Of a stretch of DNA of 64,000 nucleotides, positions 26,462-34,693 are shown piece after piece. Each line of letters begins with the position of its first letter. The first letter of the stretch is position 1. The translations under genes and the position numbers were made by a program. The DNA is from CAVROT01 sp963722905 (GTDB lineage: Bacteria; Pseudomonadota; Alphaproteobacteria; Rhodobacterales; Rhodobacteraceae), in contig CAVROT010000012.1 of assembly GCA_963722905.1 (NCBI GenBank), positions 62,001-126,000 of the forward strand, given 5' to 3'. The notes under the pieces were generated by a model, which was given only the letters and a program-made list of their open reading frames with translations, was not told the DNA's origin and ran no database searches.

Positions 26462-28882
26462 ATGACCGACACGCTCGCCTCTTCCTATCCCGTCCTGCCG
26501 TTGCGCGACATCGTGGTCTTCCCGCACATGATCGTGCCTCTCTTCGTCGGTCGCGAGAAGTCCGTGAGCGCGCTGGAAGAGGTGATGGGCGACGACAAGC
26601 AGATCCTGCTGTCCAGCCAGGTCGACCCCGGCGTCGACGACCCGGACGCCGACGGCATCTACCGCATCGGCGTGCTTGCCAACGTGCTGCAACTGCTCAA
26701 GCTTCCCGACGGTACCGTCAAGGTTCTAGTCGAGGGGCGGTCGCGCGTGCGGATCACCGACTTCGTCGAGAACGAGAACTTCTTCGAGGCCCGCGCCGAA
26801 CGACTGGACGAGGAGCCGGGCGACGTCGACGCCATCGAGGCGCTGGTCCGGTCGGTCAGCGACGAGTTCGAGCGCTACGCAAAGGTCAAGAAGAACATCC
26901 CCGAAGAGGCCGTCTCGTCCGTCGGCGAAACGGGCGACAGCGCCAAGCTGGCCGACCTCGTGGCCGGCCATCTGGGCGTCGACGTCGCGCGCAAGCAGGA
27001 ACTGCTGGAGACGCTCGTCGTGGCCGAGCGGCTGGAGAAGGTCTACGGCCTGATGCAGGGCGAGATGTCGGTCCTGCAGGTCGAGAAGAAGATCAAGACG
27101 CGCGTAAAGAGCCAGATGGAGCGCACGCAGCGCGAATACTATCTGAACGAGCAGATGAAGGCGATCCAGAAGGAACTGGGCGACAGCGAGGACGGCCAGA
27201 ACGAGGTCGCCGAACTGGAAAAGCGCATCTCCGAGACCAAGCTCAGCAAGGAGGCCCGCGACAAGGCCGACGCCGAGATCAAGAAGCTAAAGAACATGAG
27301 CCCGATGAGCGCCGAGGCGACCGTCGTGCGCAACTATCTCGACTGGATGCTGTCGATCCCGTGGAACGTGAAGTCCCGCGTCAAGAAGGATCTGAACCGC
27401 GCCCAGAAGGTGCTGGACGACGATCACTACAGCCTGGAGAAGGTGAAGGAACGGATCGTCGAGTATCTGGCCGTCCAGCAACGCTCGACCAAGTTGAAGG
27501 GGCCGATCATGTGCCTCGTCGGACCGCCGGGCGTGGGCAAGACGTCGCTGGGCAAATCGGTCGCACGGGCCACGGGGCGCGAGTTCATCCGCATCAGCCT
27601 GGGCGGCGTGCGCGACGAATCCGAGATCCGTGGCCACCGGCGGACCTATATCGGGTCGATGCCGGGCAAGATCATCCAGGCGCTCAAGAAGGCCAAGACC
27701 TCGAACCCCCTCATCCTGCTCGACGAGATCGACAAGATGGGCCAGGACTTCCGCGGCGATCCGGCCTCCGCGATGCTGGAGGTTCTGGACCCCGAGCAGA
27801 ATGGCAGCTTCGTGGATCACTACCTCGAGGTGGAATACGACCTCAGCAACGTCATGTTCCTGACGACGGCCAACAGCTACAACATGCCGTCGCCGCTGCT
27901 GGACCGGATGGAGATCATCCCGCTCGCGGGCTACACCGAGGACGAGAAGGCCGAGATCGCGCGCCGCCACCTCATCGCCAAGCAAATGAAGAACCACGGG
28001 CTGAAGGCGTCCGAGTTCGAGCTGACGGACGGCGCGTTGCAGGAGATGATCCGCACCTACACCCGCGAGGCCGGCGTGCGGAACCTGGAGCGCGAGATCG
28101 CCAAGCTGGCGCGCAAGTCCATCACCCGGATCGTGCGCGGCGAGACGGGCAAGGTGGTGGTGACGCCCGAGAACCTGGGCGACTTCCTGGGCGTGAAGAA
28201 GCACCGCTACGGGCTGGCCGAAGAGCAGGACGCCATCGGCGTCGTCACCGGGCTGGCCTACACCTCGGTCGGTGGGGAGCTCTTGCAGATCGAGGCGCTG
28301 CGCCTGCCGGGCAAGGGCCGGATGAAGACGACCGGCAAGCTGGGCGACGTGATGAAGGAGAGCATCGACGCGGCCGCAAGCTACGTACGGTCCATCGCGC
28401 CCAGCATCGGGGTCAAGCCGCCGCGCTTCGACACGATGGACATCCACGTCCACGTGCCCGACGGCGCGACGCCCAAGGACGGGCCGTCGGCGGGTCTTGC
28501 GATGGTGACGTCCATCGTGTCGGTCCTGACGCAGATCCCGGTGCGCAAGGACATCGCGATGACGGGCGAGGTCAGCCTGCGCGGCAACGCCATGCCCATC
28601 GGCGGCCTGAAGGAAAAGCTGCTGGCGGCCCTGCGCGGCGGTATCAAGACGGTGCTCATCCCGGCCGAGAACGAAAAGGACCTGGCCGAGATCCCCGACA
28701 ACGTGAAGGACGGGCTGACGTTGATCCCTGTCAAGCATGTGTCGGAGGTCCTGCACCATGCCCTCGTGCGCAAGCCCGAGCCCATCGAATGGGACGAGGC
28801 CGCCGAAGAGGCCGCGGCGGCCGCACGTGCAGCCGCCCTGGCCGACCGTGTGGCGTCGGAGGCGCAGAGGGCACACCACTGA
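26462..28882 (+). CDS. lon: ATP-dependent protease La
   Basis: This 806-residue Lon protease degrades misfolded and regulatory proteins in the cytosol. The N-terminal substrate domain starts YPVLPLRDIVVFPHMIVPLF; the AAA+ domain has Walker A GPPGVGKTSLGKS (from residue 354) and Walker B LILLDEIDKMG; the protease domain has the catalytic Ser in KDGPSAGLAM (Ser676) and the Lys about 43 residues later, close to E. coli numbering. AAGGA lies 8 nt before the ATG at 26462. The C-terminus carries a short Glu/Ala-rich tail (EEAAAAARAAA). Transcription ends at a strong terminator 40 bp downstream. Confidence 0.97.
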   Translation: MTDTLASSYPVLPLRDIVVFPHMIVPLFVGREKSVSALEEVMGDDKQILLSSQVDPGVDDPDADGIYRIGVLANVLQLLKLPDGTVKVLVEGRSRVRITDFVENENFFEARAERLDEEPGDVDAIEALVRSVSDEFERYAKVKKNIPEEAVSSVGETGDSAKLADLVAGHLGVDVARKQELLETLVVAERLEKVYGLMQGEMSVLQVEKKIKTRVKSQMERTQREYYLNEQMKAIQKELGDSEDGQNEVAELEKRISETKLSKEARDKADAEIKKLKNMSPMSAEATVVRNYLDWMLSIPWNVKSRVKKDLNRAQKVLDDDHYSLEKVKERIVEYLAVQQRSTKLKGPIMCLVGPPGVGKTSLGKSVARATGREFIRISLGGVRDESEIRGHRRTYIGSMPGKIIQALKKAKTSNPLILLDEIDKMGQDFRGDPASAMLEVLDPEQNGSFVDHYLEVEYDLSNVMFLTTANSYNMPSPLLDRMEIIPLAGYTEDEKAEIARRHLIAKQMKNHGLKASEFELTDGALQEMIRTYTREAGVRNLEREIAKLARKSITRIVRGETGKVVVTPENLGDFLGVKKHRYGLAEEQDAIGVVTGLAYTSVGGELLQIEALRLPGKGRMKTTGKLGDVMKESIDAAASYVRSIAPSIGVKPPRFDTMDIHVHVPDGATPKDGPSAGLAMVTSIVSVLTQIPVRKDIAMTGEVSLRGNAMPIGGLKEKLLAALRGGIKTVLIPAENEKDLAEIPDNVKDGLTLIPVKHVSEVLHHALVRKPEPIEWDEAAEEAAAAARAAALADRVASEAQRAHH

Positions 28883-28921
28883 CCCCGGCAGCCGACGAGG
28901 CAGTCTCACCAGCGATGCAGG

Positions 28922-28949
28922 AAGGCGCGCCGTCGGACGGCGCGCCTTT
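28922..28949 (+). terminator. Rho-independent terminator of lon
   Basis: An 11-bp perfect stem, AAGGCGCGCCG (28922-28932) with CGGCGCGCCTT (28938-28948), encloses the loop TCGGA and runs into TTTC. It begins 40 bp after the lon stop codon and is the clearest terminator of the window. Confidence 0.85.
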
Positions 28950-29224
28950 CATCCTTTCGGGCTCGCGCCATCGAACAGGGTGAGGCCGCGGTAAAGGTCC
29001 AGCCGTTGCCCCTTGCCGAATGGGTGGCTTGCACCGAGGCAATCACGCTGATGAAGCCCGAAGGCGTCCCGCGCCTATCGGTTTTGGCGCCCCCTTGCCG
29101 ACGCGTCGGCCCGGGTTGGCAGGTCCTGCCGGGCCGACGGGAGCCTCCTGCCGCGTACCCCCTGGCGCCTGGGCCGCAGTCGCTTGCGACGCACGCGCGG
29201 TCTTGCTAAAGCCCTGCGCGGAGC
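28950..29224. other. Intergenic region between lon terminator and tRNA-Val
   Basis: No gene was recognised here. On the minus strand, 28955-29084 is an open stretch without Met that ends in YRGLTLFDGASPKG and a stop; it reads like a gene tail but matches nothing I know. GC-rich inverted segments (CCGACGCGTCGG near 29098-29109; CCGGGCCGACGGGAG near 29130) lie before the tRNA. CTTGCGA near 29184 and TTGCTAAAG near 29204 may be part of the tRNA promoter, without certainty. Confidence 0.3.
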
Positions 29225-29299
29225 GGGTGATTAGCTCAGCGGTAGAGCGCTTCGTTCACATCGAAGATGTCAGGGGTTCAAATCCCTTATCACCCACCA
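29225..29299 (+). tRNA. tRNA-Val (anticodon CAC)
   Basis: A full cloverleaf can be drawn: acceptor GGGTGAT with ATCACCC, D-stem GCTC/GAGC, anticodon stem CTTCG/CGAAG with loop TTCACAT (anticodon CAC, reading GUG), T-loop TTCAAAT, discriminator A and an encoded CCA. The length is 75 nt including CCA. Confidence 0.95.
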
Positions 29300-29337
29300 C
29301 ACCCCCCCGCCTGTTTACCTGAGACGAAGGGCCTCCG

Positions 29338-29967
29338 ATGCTGCCGGACCTGCTGATCCTGCGGCACGGCCAGACCGAGTGGAACCGCATCGGCCAGTGG
29401 CAGGGGCGGTTCGATTCCCCCCTGACCGCGCTGGGCCGGGCGCAGGCTGTCGGCATGGCCGTGCGCCTTGCGGCCGAGGGCGTCGGACCCGGAACGCATG
29501 TCCTCTGGACCAGCCCGCAGGGTCGTGCGATGGCCACCGCGGCCGAGGTCGCGCGCGCCACGGGTCTCGTCGCGCACACCGACAGCCGGCTTCGAGAGAT
29601 CGGCGTCGGCGCCTGGGCGGGACTGGGGCGATCCCGCCAGGAGGCAGCATGGCCCGGACCGCCGGACGAGCATTTTCTCGACCGCTATGCGCGGGCACCG
29701 GGGGGCGAGACGTTTGCCGCCCTCATGGCGCGCGCGTTGTCGTTCCTCGCGTCGCTCGACGCGCCCGCCGTGATCGTGACACATGGAATCACCTCTCGCG
29801 CCCTGCGTTCGGCCGCCCTGGGGCTGGGCGAGGACGGCCTGCGCAGCGTTCCCGGCGGACAGGGCGTGATTCACCGGATCGCTGCGGGAGAGGCCGGGAT
29901 CTGGCACGCGGCGGACGATGCGTCCGACACAGGGCGGACGAACGGCACGGGCGAAATGCCGGCCTGA
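29338..29967 (+). CDS. Histidine phosphatase family protein (phosphoglycerate mutase-like)
   Basis: This 209-residue protein has the catalytic RHG motif early (ILRHGQTEWNRIGQWQG, His about residue 9), a substrate-loop Arg in LWTSPQGRAMATA, the acid in LREIGVGAWAGLG, and the second His in VIVTHGITSRALR. It is a cytosolic phosphatase or mutase of the cofactor-dependent PGM type; short proteins of this kind act on many phosphomonoesters, so no reaction is assigned. It begins 38 bp after tRNA-Val(CAC) and ends 50 bp before tRNA-Val(UAC), so it may be transcribed together with these tRNAs. Confidence 0.87.
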   Translation: MLPDLLILRHGQTEWNRIGQWQGRFDSPLTALGRAQAVGMAVRLAAEGVGPGTHVLWTSPQGRAMATAAEVARATGLVAHTDSRLREIGVGAWAGLGRSRQEAAWPGPPDEHFLDRYARAPGGETFAALMARALSFLASLDAPAVIVTHGITSRALRSAALGLGEDGLRSVPGGQGVIHRIAAGEAGIWHAADDASDTGRTNGTGEMPA

Positions 29968-30017
29968 CGCTGCCCTTGCCAGCAGGGTCGCCGGTCCGCT
30001 AGACCGCGCATCGTGCA

Positions 30018-30093
30018 GGGTGATTAGCTCAGTTGGTAGAGCGTCTCGTTTACACCGAGAATGTCGGCGGTTCGAGCCCGTCATCACCCACCA
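30018..30093 (+). tRNA. tRNA-Val (anticodon TAC)
   Basis: Acceptor GGGTGAT/ATCACCC, D-arm GCTC-AGTTGGTA-GAGC, anticodon stem TCTCG/CGAGA with loop TTTACAC (anticodon TAC), T-arm with TTCGAGC, discriminator A and encoded CCA; 76 nt. Acceptor and D-arm are nearly the same as in the tRNA-Val(CAC) gene 0.8 kb upstream. Confidence 0.95.
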
Positions 30094-30287
30094 CCGCCCG
30101 CTGCCGGCACCGCTTCGATCCCGAAACCCGGCACACATGCGGATCCGGGATCGGGCCGGTGCGGTGCGTGGAGTCGAACGACCGCCGATGCCGGGACGCC
30201 GCGGGGGATCGCCGGACCCGTACCGGCGCAGCCGGCGGATCGGAAACTGGCACTTTCTGCGGAGATCGGAAAACGCGGCATCCGCGC

Positions 30288-30315
30288 TTGACGGCCAAAG
30301 GCGCCCCCCATAGAA
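30288..30315 (+). promoter_or_regulatory. Candidate sigma-70 promoter of tRNA-Asp
   Basis: TTGACG (30288-30293) and ATAGAA (30310-30315) are 16 bp apart, with transcription start expected about 50 bp before tRNA-Asp. The rest of the 277-bp gap from 30094 holds no gene. Confidence 0.5.
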
Positions 30316-30370
30316 CGCCCCACACGTCGGAAGGGCCCCCCGCACTTGGGGCCGGTCGGGCGGGCAATGG

Positions 30371-30447
30371 GCGGTTGTAGCTCAGTTGGTTAGAGTACCG
30401 GCCTGTCACGCCGGGGGTCGCGGGTTCGAGCCCCGTCAACCGCGCCA
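30371..30447 (+). tRNA. tRNA-Asp (anticodon GTC)
   Basis: Acceptor GCGGTTG/CAACCGC, D-arm GCTC-AGTTGGTTA-GAGT, anticodon stem CCGGC/GCCGG with loop CTGTCAC (anticodon GTC), T-arm CGGGTTCGAGCCCCG, discriminator G and encoded CCA; 77 nt. It is a natural substrate of the tgt product encoded upstream. Confidence 0.96.
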
Positions 30448-30698
30448 CCATTGCCCGACGACGTTCCGACCCTTACATGCGAACCGGATTTCCCCTGCAT
30501 GGCTGTCCGGAAACGTTCTGGACGACCATGGTGCGACCCTGCAGGGCAATGTCAGGCCAACAAATCGGCGGACTCCCGGCGAGCGCGCATGTCGAACGGC
30601 ACCGCGAAAATACGGCAGTACTCGTGCGGCGGCGCAAATGCACCTCGATCATATGCCGTGCACCGGGACGTCACGGTCCCGATGCAAGTCCCCGGAGG

Positions 30699-31256
30699 TC
30701 AGTCCGTCACGGTCACAGTGCGCATGACGTCCGGCGCGTCGGGCACGGCGCCGCCGCGGCCCTCGCCGCGCTTGATCGAGTCGATGACGTCCATGCCCTC
30801 CGTCACCTCGCCGACGACGGTGTACTGGCCGTCCAGATGCGGCGCCGGGGCGAACATAATGAAGAACTGGCTGTTGGCGCTGTCGGGCGACTGAGACCGC
30901 GCCATGCCGACGGTGCCCCTGTCGAACGACCGGTCCGAGAACTCGGCCGGCAGGTCGGGCAGGTCCGATCCGCCCATGCCGGCCCGCGAGAGATCACTGC
31001 CCTCGGCCCCGAAGGCGACATCGCCGGTCTGCGCCATGAAGCCGTCGATCACGCGGTGGAAGACGACGCCGTCATAGGCGCCCGCCTCGGTCAGCTCGAC
31101 GATCCGGGCAACGTGCTGCGGCGCCACATCCTCGAAGAGGTCGATGACGACGGTGCCCGAGGTGCCGCCCTCCACCTGTATTTCAAGGCCGGTCGCCAGC
31201 GCCGGCGCGGCGGCAATCAGCGCCGCGGCCGCAGCGGCCATCGCGAGGCTACGCAT
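30699..31256 (-). CDS. Periplasmic cyclophilin-type peptidyl-prolyl isomerase
   Basis: This 185-residue protein carries a signal peptide (about residues 1-21, AMAAAAAALIAAAPALAT) and a cyclophilin domain with VVFHRVIDGFMAQTGD, NSQFFIMFAPAPHLDGQYTV and VTEGMDVIDSI. It should speed proline isomerisation of exported proteins. Its ATG lies 8 nt inside the end of the upstream cytosolic cyclophilin gene, so the two arose by duplication and are probably translated in a coupled manner. The 251-bp gap between this gene and tRNA-Asp shows no gene. Confidence 0.92.
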   Translation of the reverse strand: MRSLAMAAAAAALIAAAPALATGLEIQVEGGTSGTVVIDLFEDVAPQHVARIVELTEAGAYDGVVFHRVIDGFMAQTGDVAFGAEGSDLSRAGMGGSDLPDLPAEFSDRSFDRGTVGMARSQSPDSANSQFFIMFAPAPHLDGQYTVVGEVTEGMDVIDSIKRGEGRGGAVPDAPDVMRTVTVTD

Positions 31257-31755
31257 CGGCGGCGACCTTGACCGAGATCATGCGATCCGGGTTCGCGGGC
31301 GGCTCGCCCCGCGCGATCTTGTCCACAAGCTCCATCCCCTCGGTGACGCGGCCGTAGACGGTATATTGCCCGTTGAGGAACGCGTTGTCCGAAAAGTTGA
31401 TGAAGAATTGGGAATTGGCGCTGTCGGGGTTCGACGATCGCGCCGCGCCGATGGTCCCGCGCGCATGCGGCTGGTCCGAGAATTCGGCCGGCACGTCGGG
31501 ATGCTCGGAACCGCCTGTTCCGGCCAGACGGATGTTGAAGTCGCCCTCGGCGTTGCCATTGGCCACGTCGCCCGTCTGCGCCATGAAGCCGTCGATGACG
31601 CGGTGGAAGACCACGTTGTCGTAGGCGCCCGCGCGGACCAGCGTCTTCATCCGCTCCACATGCTTGGGGGCCACGTCGGGCATCAGCTCGACCGTGACGG
31701 TGCCATCCTTCAGCTGGATCAGGATCGTATTCTCGGGATCGGCGATGTCGGCCAT
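31249..31755 (-). CDS. ppiB: Cytosolic cyclophilin-type peptidyl-prolyl isomerase
   Basis: This 168-residue cyclophilin without a signal peptide has VVFHRVIDGFMAQTGDVANG, NSQFFINFSDNAFLNGQYTV and VTEGMELVDKIARGEPP. It acts on cytosolic proteins. AGAGGA lies about 5 nt before the ATG at 31755. It is the first of two cyclophilin genes in an overlapping pair and is divergent from pgk, with 168 bp between the starts. Confidence 0.94.
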   Translation of the reverse strand: MADIADPENTILIQLKDGTVTVELMPDVAPKHVERMKTLVRAGAYDNVVFHRVIDGFMAQTGDVANGNAEGDFNIRLAGTGGSEHPDVPAEFSDQPHARGTIGAARSSNPDSANSQFFINFSDNAFLNGQYTVYGRVTEGMELVDKIARGEPPANPDRMISVKVAADA

Positions 31756-31923
31756 GCTGTCCTCTTCTGTGTCGGAGTCGCGGGGACAATAAGTCCGGGC
31801 GCCCGCAGGCGAAAGGTGAAACGCCTCACGGTTCCCGGCGCGGGCCGCGACCGGTTGACGTTGACTGCGGCGGAGGCGATGCCGACAACCGGCGGCAGGG
31901 CATCCGATCCGGGGAGGCGCGCG

Positions 31924-33129
31924 ATGGGCTGGAACACACTGGACGACATGGATCTGCGCGGCCGGCGCGTGCTGACGCGGGTGGACCTGAACGTTCCCAT
32001 GGAGGCCGGCAGGGTCACCGACGCCACGCGGATCGAACGGATCGTGCCGACGGTGCAGGCGATCCTCGATGCCGGCGGGCTGCCTGTGCTGCTGGCGCAT
32101 TTCGACCGCCCCAAAGGCAAGGTCGTGCCGTCGATGTCGCTGCGCACGGTGCTGCCGGCGCTGAAGGACGCGCTGGGGTGCGACGTCGCCTTCGCCCAGG
32201 ATTGCGTGGGCGACGCGGCCGCATCGGCCGTAGCCCTGCTGGGGCCGGGCGACGTCCTGCTGCTAGAGAACACGCGGTTCCATCCCGGCGAGGCGGCGAA
32301 CGACCCGGAGTTCTGCGACGCCCTGGCGGCGAACGGCGACGTCTACTGCAACGACGCGTTCTCGGCAGCCCACCGCGCCCACGCCTCGACCGAAGGTCTG
32401 GCCCACCGCCTGCCCGCCTGCGCCGGCCGCCTGATGGCCGAGGAGCTGGCGGCGCTGACGGCCGCGCTGGAGATGCCCGAACGTCCGCTGGTCGCCGTCG
32501 TGGGCGGGGCCAAGGTGTCGACCAAGCTGGACCTTCTGGCGAACCTCGTGCGAAAGGTCGATTTCCTCGTCATCGGTGGCGGCATGGCCAACACCTTCCT
32601 TGCCGCGCAGGGGCACGAGATCGGCACCTCGCTGGCCGAGCGCGAGATGACCGGGACGGCGTCCGAGATCCTGTCGCGTGCCGATGAGGCATCCTGCGAG
32701 ATCGTGCTGCCCGTCGATGTCGTCGTGGCGCGCGCGTTCGAGGCGGGCGCCGCGCACGAGACGGTCGCCGCCGATGCCTGCCCCGAGGGCGCGATGATCC
32801 TCGACGCCGGCCCCGCGTCGGTCGCACGGATCATGGCGCTGCTGGACGTTGCGGAAACGCTGATCTGGAACGGTCCCCTCGGCGCGTTCGAGATCCCGCC
32901 CTTCGACGCCGCCACGACCGCGGCCGCGCGGCATGCCGCGGACCTCAGCCGGGCGGGCCGGCTGGTGTCGGTCGCGGGGGGCGGCGACACGGTATCGGCT
33001 CTCGTCCGGGCCGATGCGGCCGACGGGTTCACCTATGTCTCGTCCGCGGGCGGCGCGTTCCTGGAGTGGATGGAGGGGCGGACCCTGCCGGGCGTGGCAG
33101 CGCTGAATACACCCTCGGACCATAGGTAG
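31924..33129 (+). CDS. pgk: Phosphoglycerate kinase
   Basis: Pgk makes ATP (or uses it in gluconeogenesis) between 1,3-bisphosphoglycerate and 3-phosphoglycerate. The 401-residue protein has RVDLNVPMEAGRVTDATRIE, the substrate His/Arg motif LLAHFDRPKGK, ENTRFHPGE, the hinge VVGGAKVSTKL and the nucleotide loop GGGDTVSAL. GGGGAGG lies 5-6 nt before the ATG. After the usual end LPGV there is a short extension (AALNTPSDHR) reaching into the low-GC gap before fbaB, which could mean the original 3' end was replaced. Confidence 0.96.
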   Translation: MGWNTLDDMDLRGRRVLTRVDLNVPMEAGRVTDATRIERIVPTVQAILDAGGLPVLLAHFDRPKGKVVPSMSLRTVLPALKDALGCDVAFAQDCVGDAAASAVALLGPGDVLLLENTRFHPGEAANDPEFCDALAANGDVYCNDAFSAAHRAHASTEGLAHRLPACAGRLMAEELAALTAALEMPERPLVAVVGGAKVSTKLDLLANLVRKVDFLVIGGGMANTFLAAQGHEIGTSLAEREMTGTASEILSRADEASCEIVLPVDVVVARAFEAGAAHETVAADACPEGAMILDAGPASVARIMALLDVAETLIWNGPLGAFEIPPFDAATTAAARHAADLSRAGRLVSVAGGGDTVSALVRADAADGFTYVSSAGGAFLEWMEGRTLPGVAALNTPSDHR

Positions 33130-33656
33130 TTGAATGAAGGATGCGGCAAGCCTCGGAACCCTCGGGCAGTAGCTCGATTCCGGCTTCACCTTCGGCGAGG
33201 GCTCCAAGGAGTTCCCGTTCCATGGCCAGTCCCGGCTCCGAGATCCGGGATGGGCCCAACCCTTGTCTCTTCCAATTCATGGAAATTGGAGCTTTTCCTT
33301 CCCGGCGTTTATATCTCTCAAGGCCCGAACAACCTTTCGTGCCCTGGATACGGCACCGAACCCCATTAATTCGAATTCTACTTCAAGACGATCGGGCTGC
33401 TCACCTGTATTCGAGTTCCGGGCGCAGTTCGGTTCGTTGGTCAGGCTTTCCTAAGTCCGTTCTGAGCGACGGCGCCGTCGGCGAGTTCCGGGAACCGTAC
33501 TGACGGCTGTGTCACATGCGGGCGGACAGCGCCTGAACGCTTCGCTGCCATGGTGCCGTCGGCCCTAAAAGGCGGGCGTTAGCGCCATCGGCGTTGCGCC
33601 TCGCTGGCGCCGTGCCTATGCCCGTCGCCAACAGCAAGCACCCCGGAGCCGCCGCC
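33130..33656. other. 527-bp gene-free, lower-GC stretch between pgk and fbaB
   Basis: This is the longest gap of the window. The part from about 33255 to 33440 is clearly richer in A and T than its surroundings (runs such as TTTATATCTCT and CATTAATTCGAATTC). Short frames on both strands (for example minus 33029-33280, 83 codons; plus 33141-33503) match no family and use codons unlike the neighbours. A hairpin with T-run occurs at 33271-33293 and a 14-bp palindrome CGACGGCGCCGTCG at 33468-33481. The last ~60 bp lead into fbaB. Confidence 0.55.
33271..33296 (+). terminator. Weak terminator-like hairpin downstream of pgk
   Basis: TCCAATT (33271-33277) and AATTGGA (33284-33290) form a perfect 7-bp inverted repeat around CATGGA, followed by GCTTTTCC. 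It is 141 bp after the pgk stop. The stem is AT-rich, unlike the GC-rich terminators of lon and the cold-shock gene. Confidence 0.4.
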
Positions 33657-34586
33657 ATGCCCGTTACCGATGCCGTGAAGAAGATCCTCGCCAATTACGA
33701 GGGCGAGACGCCCGGCGTGAAGGGCAAGCTGGCGCAGATGCTCATGCACGGCAGGCTGGGCGGGACCGGCAAGATGATCATCCTGCCCGTCGATCAGGGG
33801 TTCGAGCATGGGCCGGCGCGCACCTTCGCCCCGAACCCGCCCGCCTACGACCCGCACTACCACTACCAGCTGGCCGTCGACGCGGGGCTGAGCGCCTACG
33901 CCGCCCCCCTGGGGATGCTCGAGGCGGGCGCGGACACCTTCGCGGGCCAGATCCCCACCATCCTGAAGCTCAACAGCGCCAATTCGCTGATGTCGGGCAC
34001 GGCGGGCAAGAACCAGGCGGTGACGGGCAGCGTTGACGACGCCCTGCGGCTGGGCTGCGCCGCTATCGGCTTCACCATCTATCCGGGCTCCGACATGGCG
34101 CTCGACATGTTCGAGGAGATCGTCGAAATGCGTCGCGAGGCGGCCGCCTGCGGCGTCGCCACGGTCATCTGGTCCTATCCGCGCGGCGAGGCGATCAGCA
34201 AGGACGGCGAGACCGCCATCGACATCGCCGCCTATGCCGCGCAGATCGCCGCGCTGCTGGGCGCGCACATCATCAAGATCAAGCTGAGCACCGACCACCT
34301 TGAGCTGAAGGAGGCGAAAAAGGTGTTCCAGGACGAGGGCATAGACGTCTCCACCCAGGCCGCGCGTGTGCGCGAATGCGTGCGGTCCAGCTTCGACGGG
34401 CGGCGGATCGTCGTCTTTTCGGGCGGCGCGAAGAAGGGCGAGGACGGCATCTACGACGACGCCCGCGCCATTCGCGACGGCGGCGGCAACGGGTCGATCA
34501 TCGGGCGCAACTCGTTCCAGCGCGAACGCGGCGAAGCGATGGCGATGTTCGACAAGCTGGTCGATATCTATCTGGGCAAAGCATAG
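33657..34586 (+). CDS. fbaB: Class I fructose-bisphosphate aldolase (DhnA/FbaB type)
   Basis: This 309-residue Schiff-base aldolase of the archaeal/DhnA type cleaves fructose 1,6-bisphosphate. Seen are LPVDQGFEHGPARTF near residue 45, the catalytic Lys in IIKIKLSTDH (about residue 205) and the phosphate loops FSGGAKKGEDG and IIGRNSFQRE. The start at 33657 (MPVTDAVKKILANYEG) follows CGGAGCCGCCGCC; the frame is open for 21 more codons upstream without conservation. Together with pgk it forms a central glycolysis/gluconeogenesis pair, separated by an odd low-GC gap. Confidence 0.94.
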   Translation: MPVTDAVKKILANYEGETPGVKGKLAQMLMHGRLGGTGKMIILPVDQGFEHGPARTFAPNPPAYDPHYHYQLAVDAGLSAYAAPLGMLEAGADTFAGQIPTILKLNSANSLMSGTAGKNQAVTGSVDDALRLGCAAIGFTIYPGSDMALDMFEEIVEMRREAAACGVATVIWSYPRGEAISKDGETAIDIAAYAAQIAALLGAHIIKIKLSTDHLELKEAKKVFQDEGIDVSTQAARVRECVRSSFDGRRIVVFSGGAKKGEDGIYDDARAIRDGGGNGSIIGRNSFQRERGEAMAMFDKLVDIYLGKA

Positions 34587-34595
34587 TCCACGCAG

Positions 34596-34625
34596 GCGCG
34601 CGCTGCCGGTTCTGGCGGCGCGCGC
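34596..34625 (+). terminator. Strong hairpin downstream of fbaB
   Basis: GCGCGCGCTGCC (34596-34607), loop GGTTCT, GGCGGCGCGCGC (34614-34625): 12 pairs with one G-U wobble, starting 9 bp after the fbaB stop. No T-run follows, so it may protect the 3' end or cause partial termination. Confidence 0.5.
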
Positions 34626-34693
34626 GGCGTCCGACCGGCATCTCACACTTATTTGCCGCCAGTCCCGACCAACGACCACCCGGAGCTTCGCCG

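Noticed and set aside
26257..28983. A 908-codon frame overlapping lon on the same strand
   Set aside because: It is an out-of-frame reading of lon; lon has all catalytic motifs, an SD and a terminator.
28955..29084. Open minus-strand stretch ending in YRGLTLFDGASPKG after the lon terminator
   Set aside because: It has a plausible gene-tail look but no start codon, is closed upstream by a stop after about 44 codons, and matches nothing recognised.
29225..30447. An integrative element at the tRNA cluster
   Set aside because: All three tRNAs are complete and between them lies only a histidine phosphatase gene; no integrase or duplicated tRNA 3' end beyond normal tRNA-Val similarity was seen.
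33029..33280. An 83-codon minus-strand frame in the pgk-fbaB gap
   Set aside because: No similarity to a known family, no ribosome site, and its second half is the shadow of pgk; kept only as part of the description of the gap.
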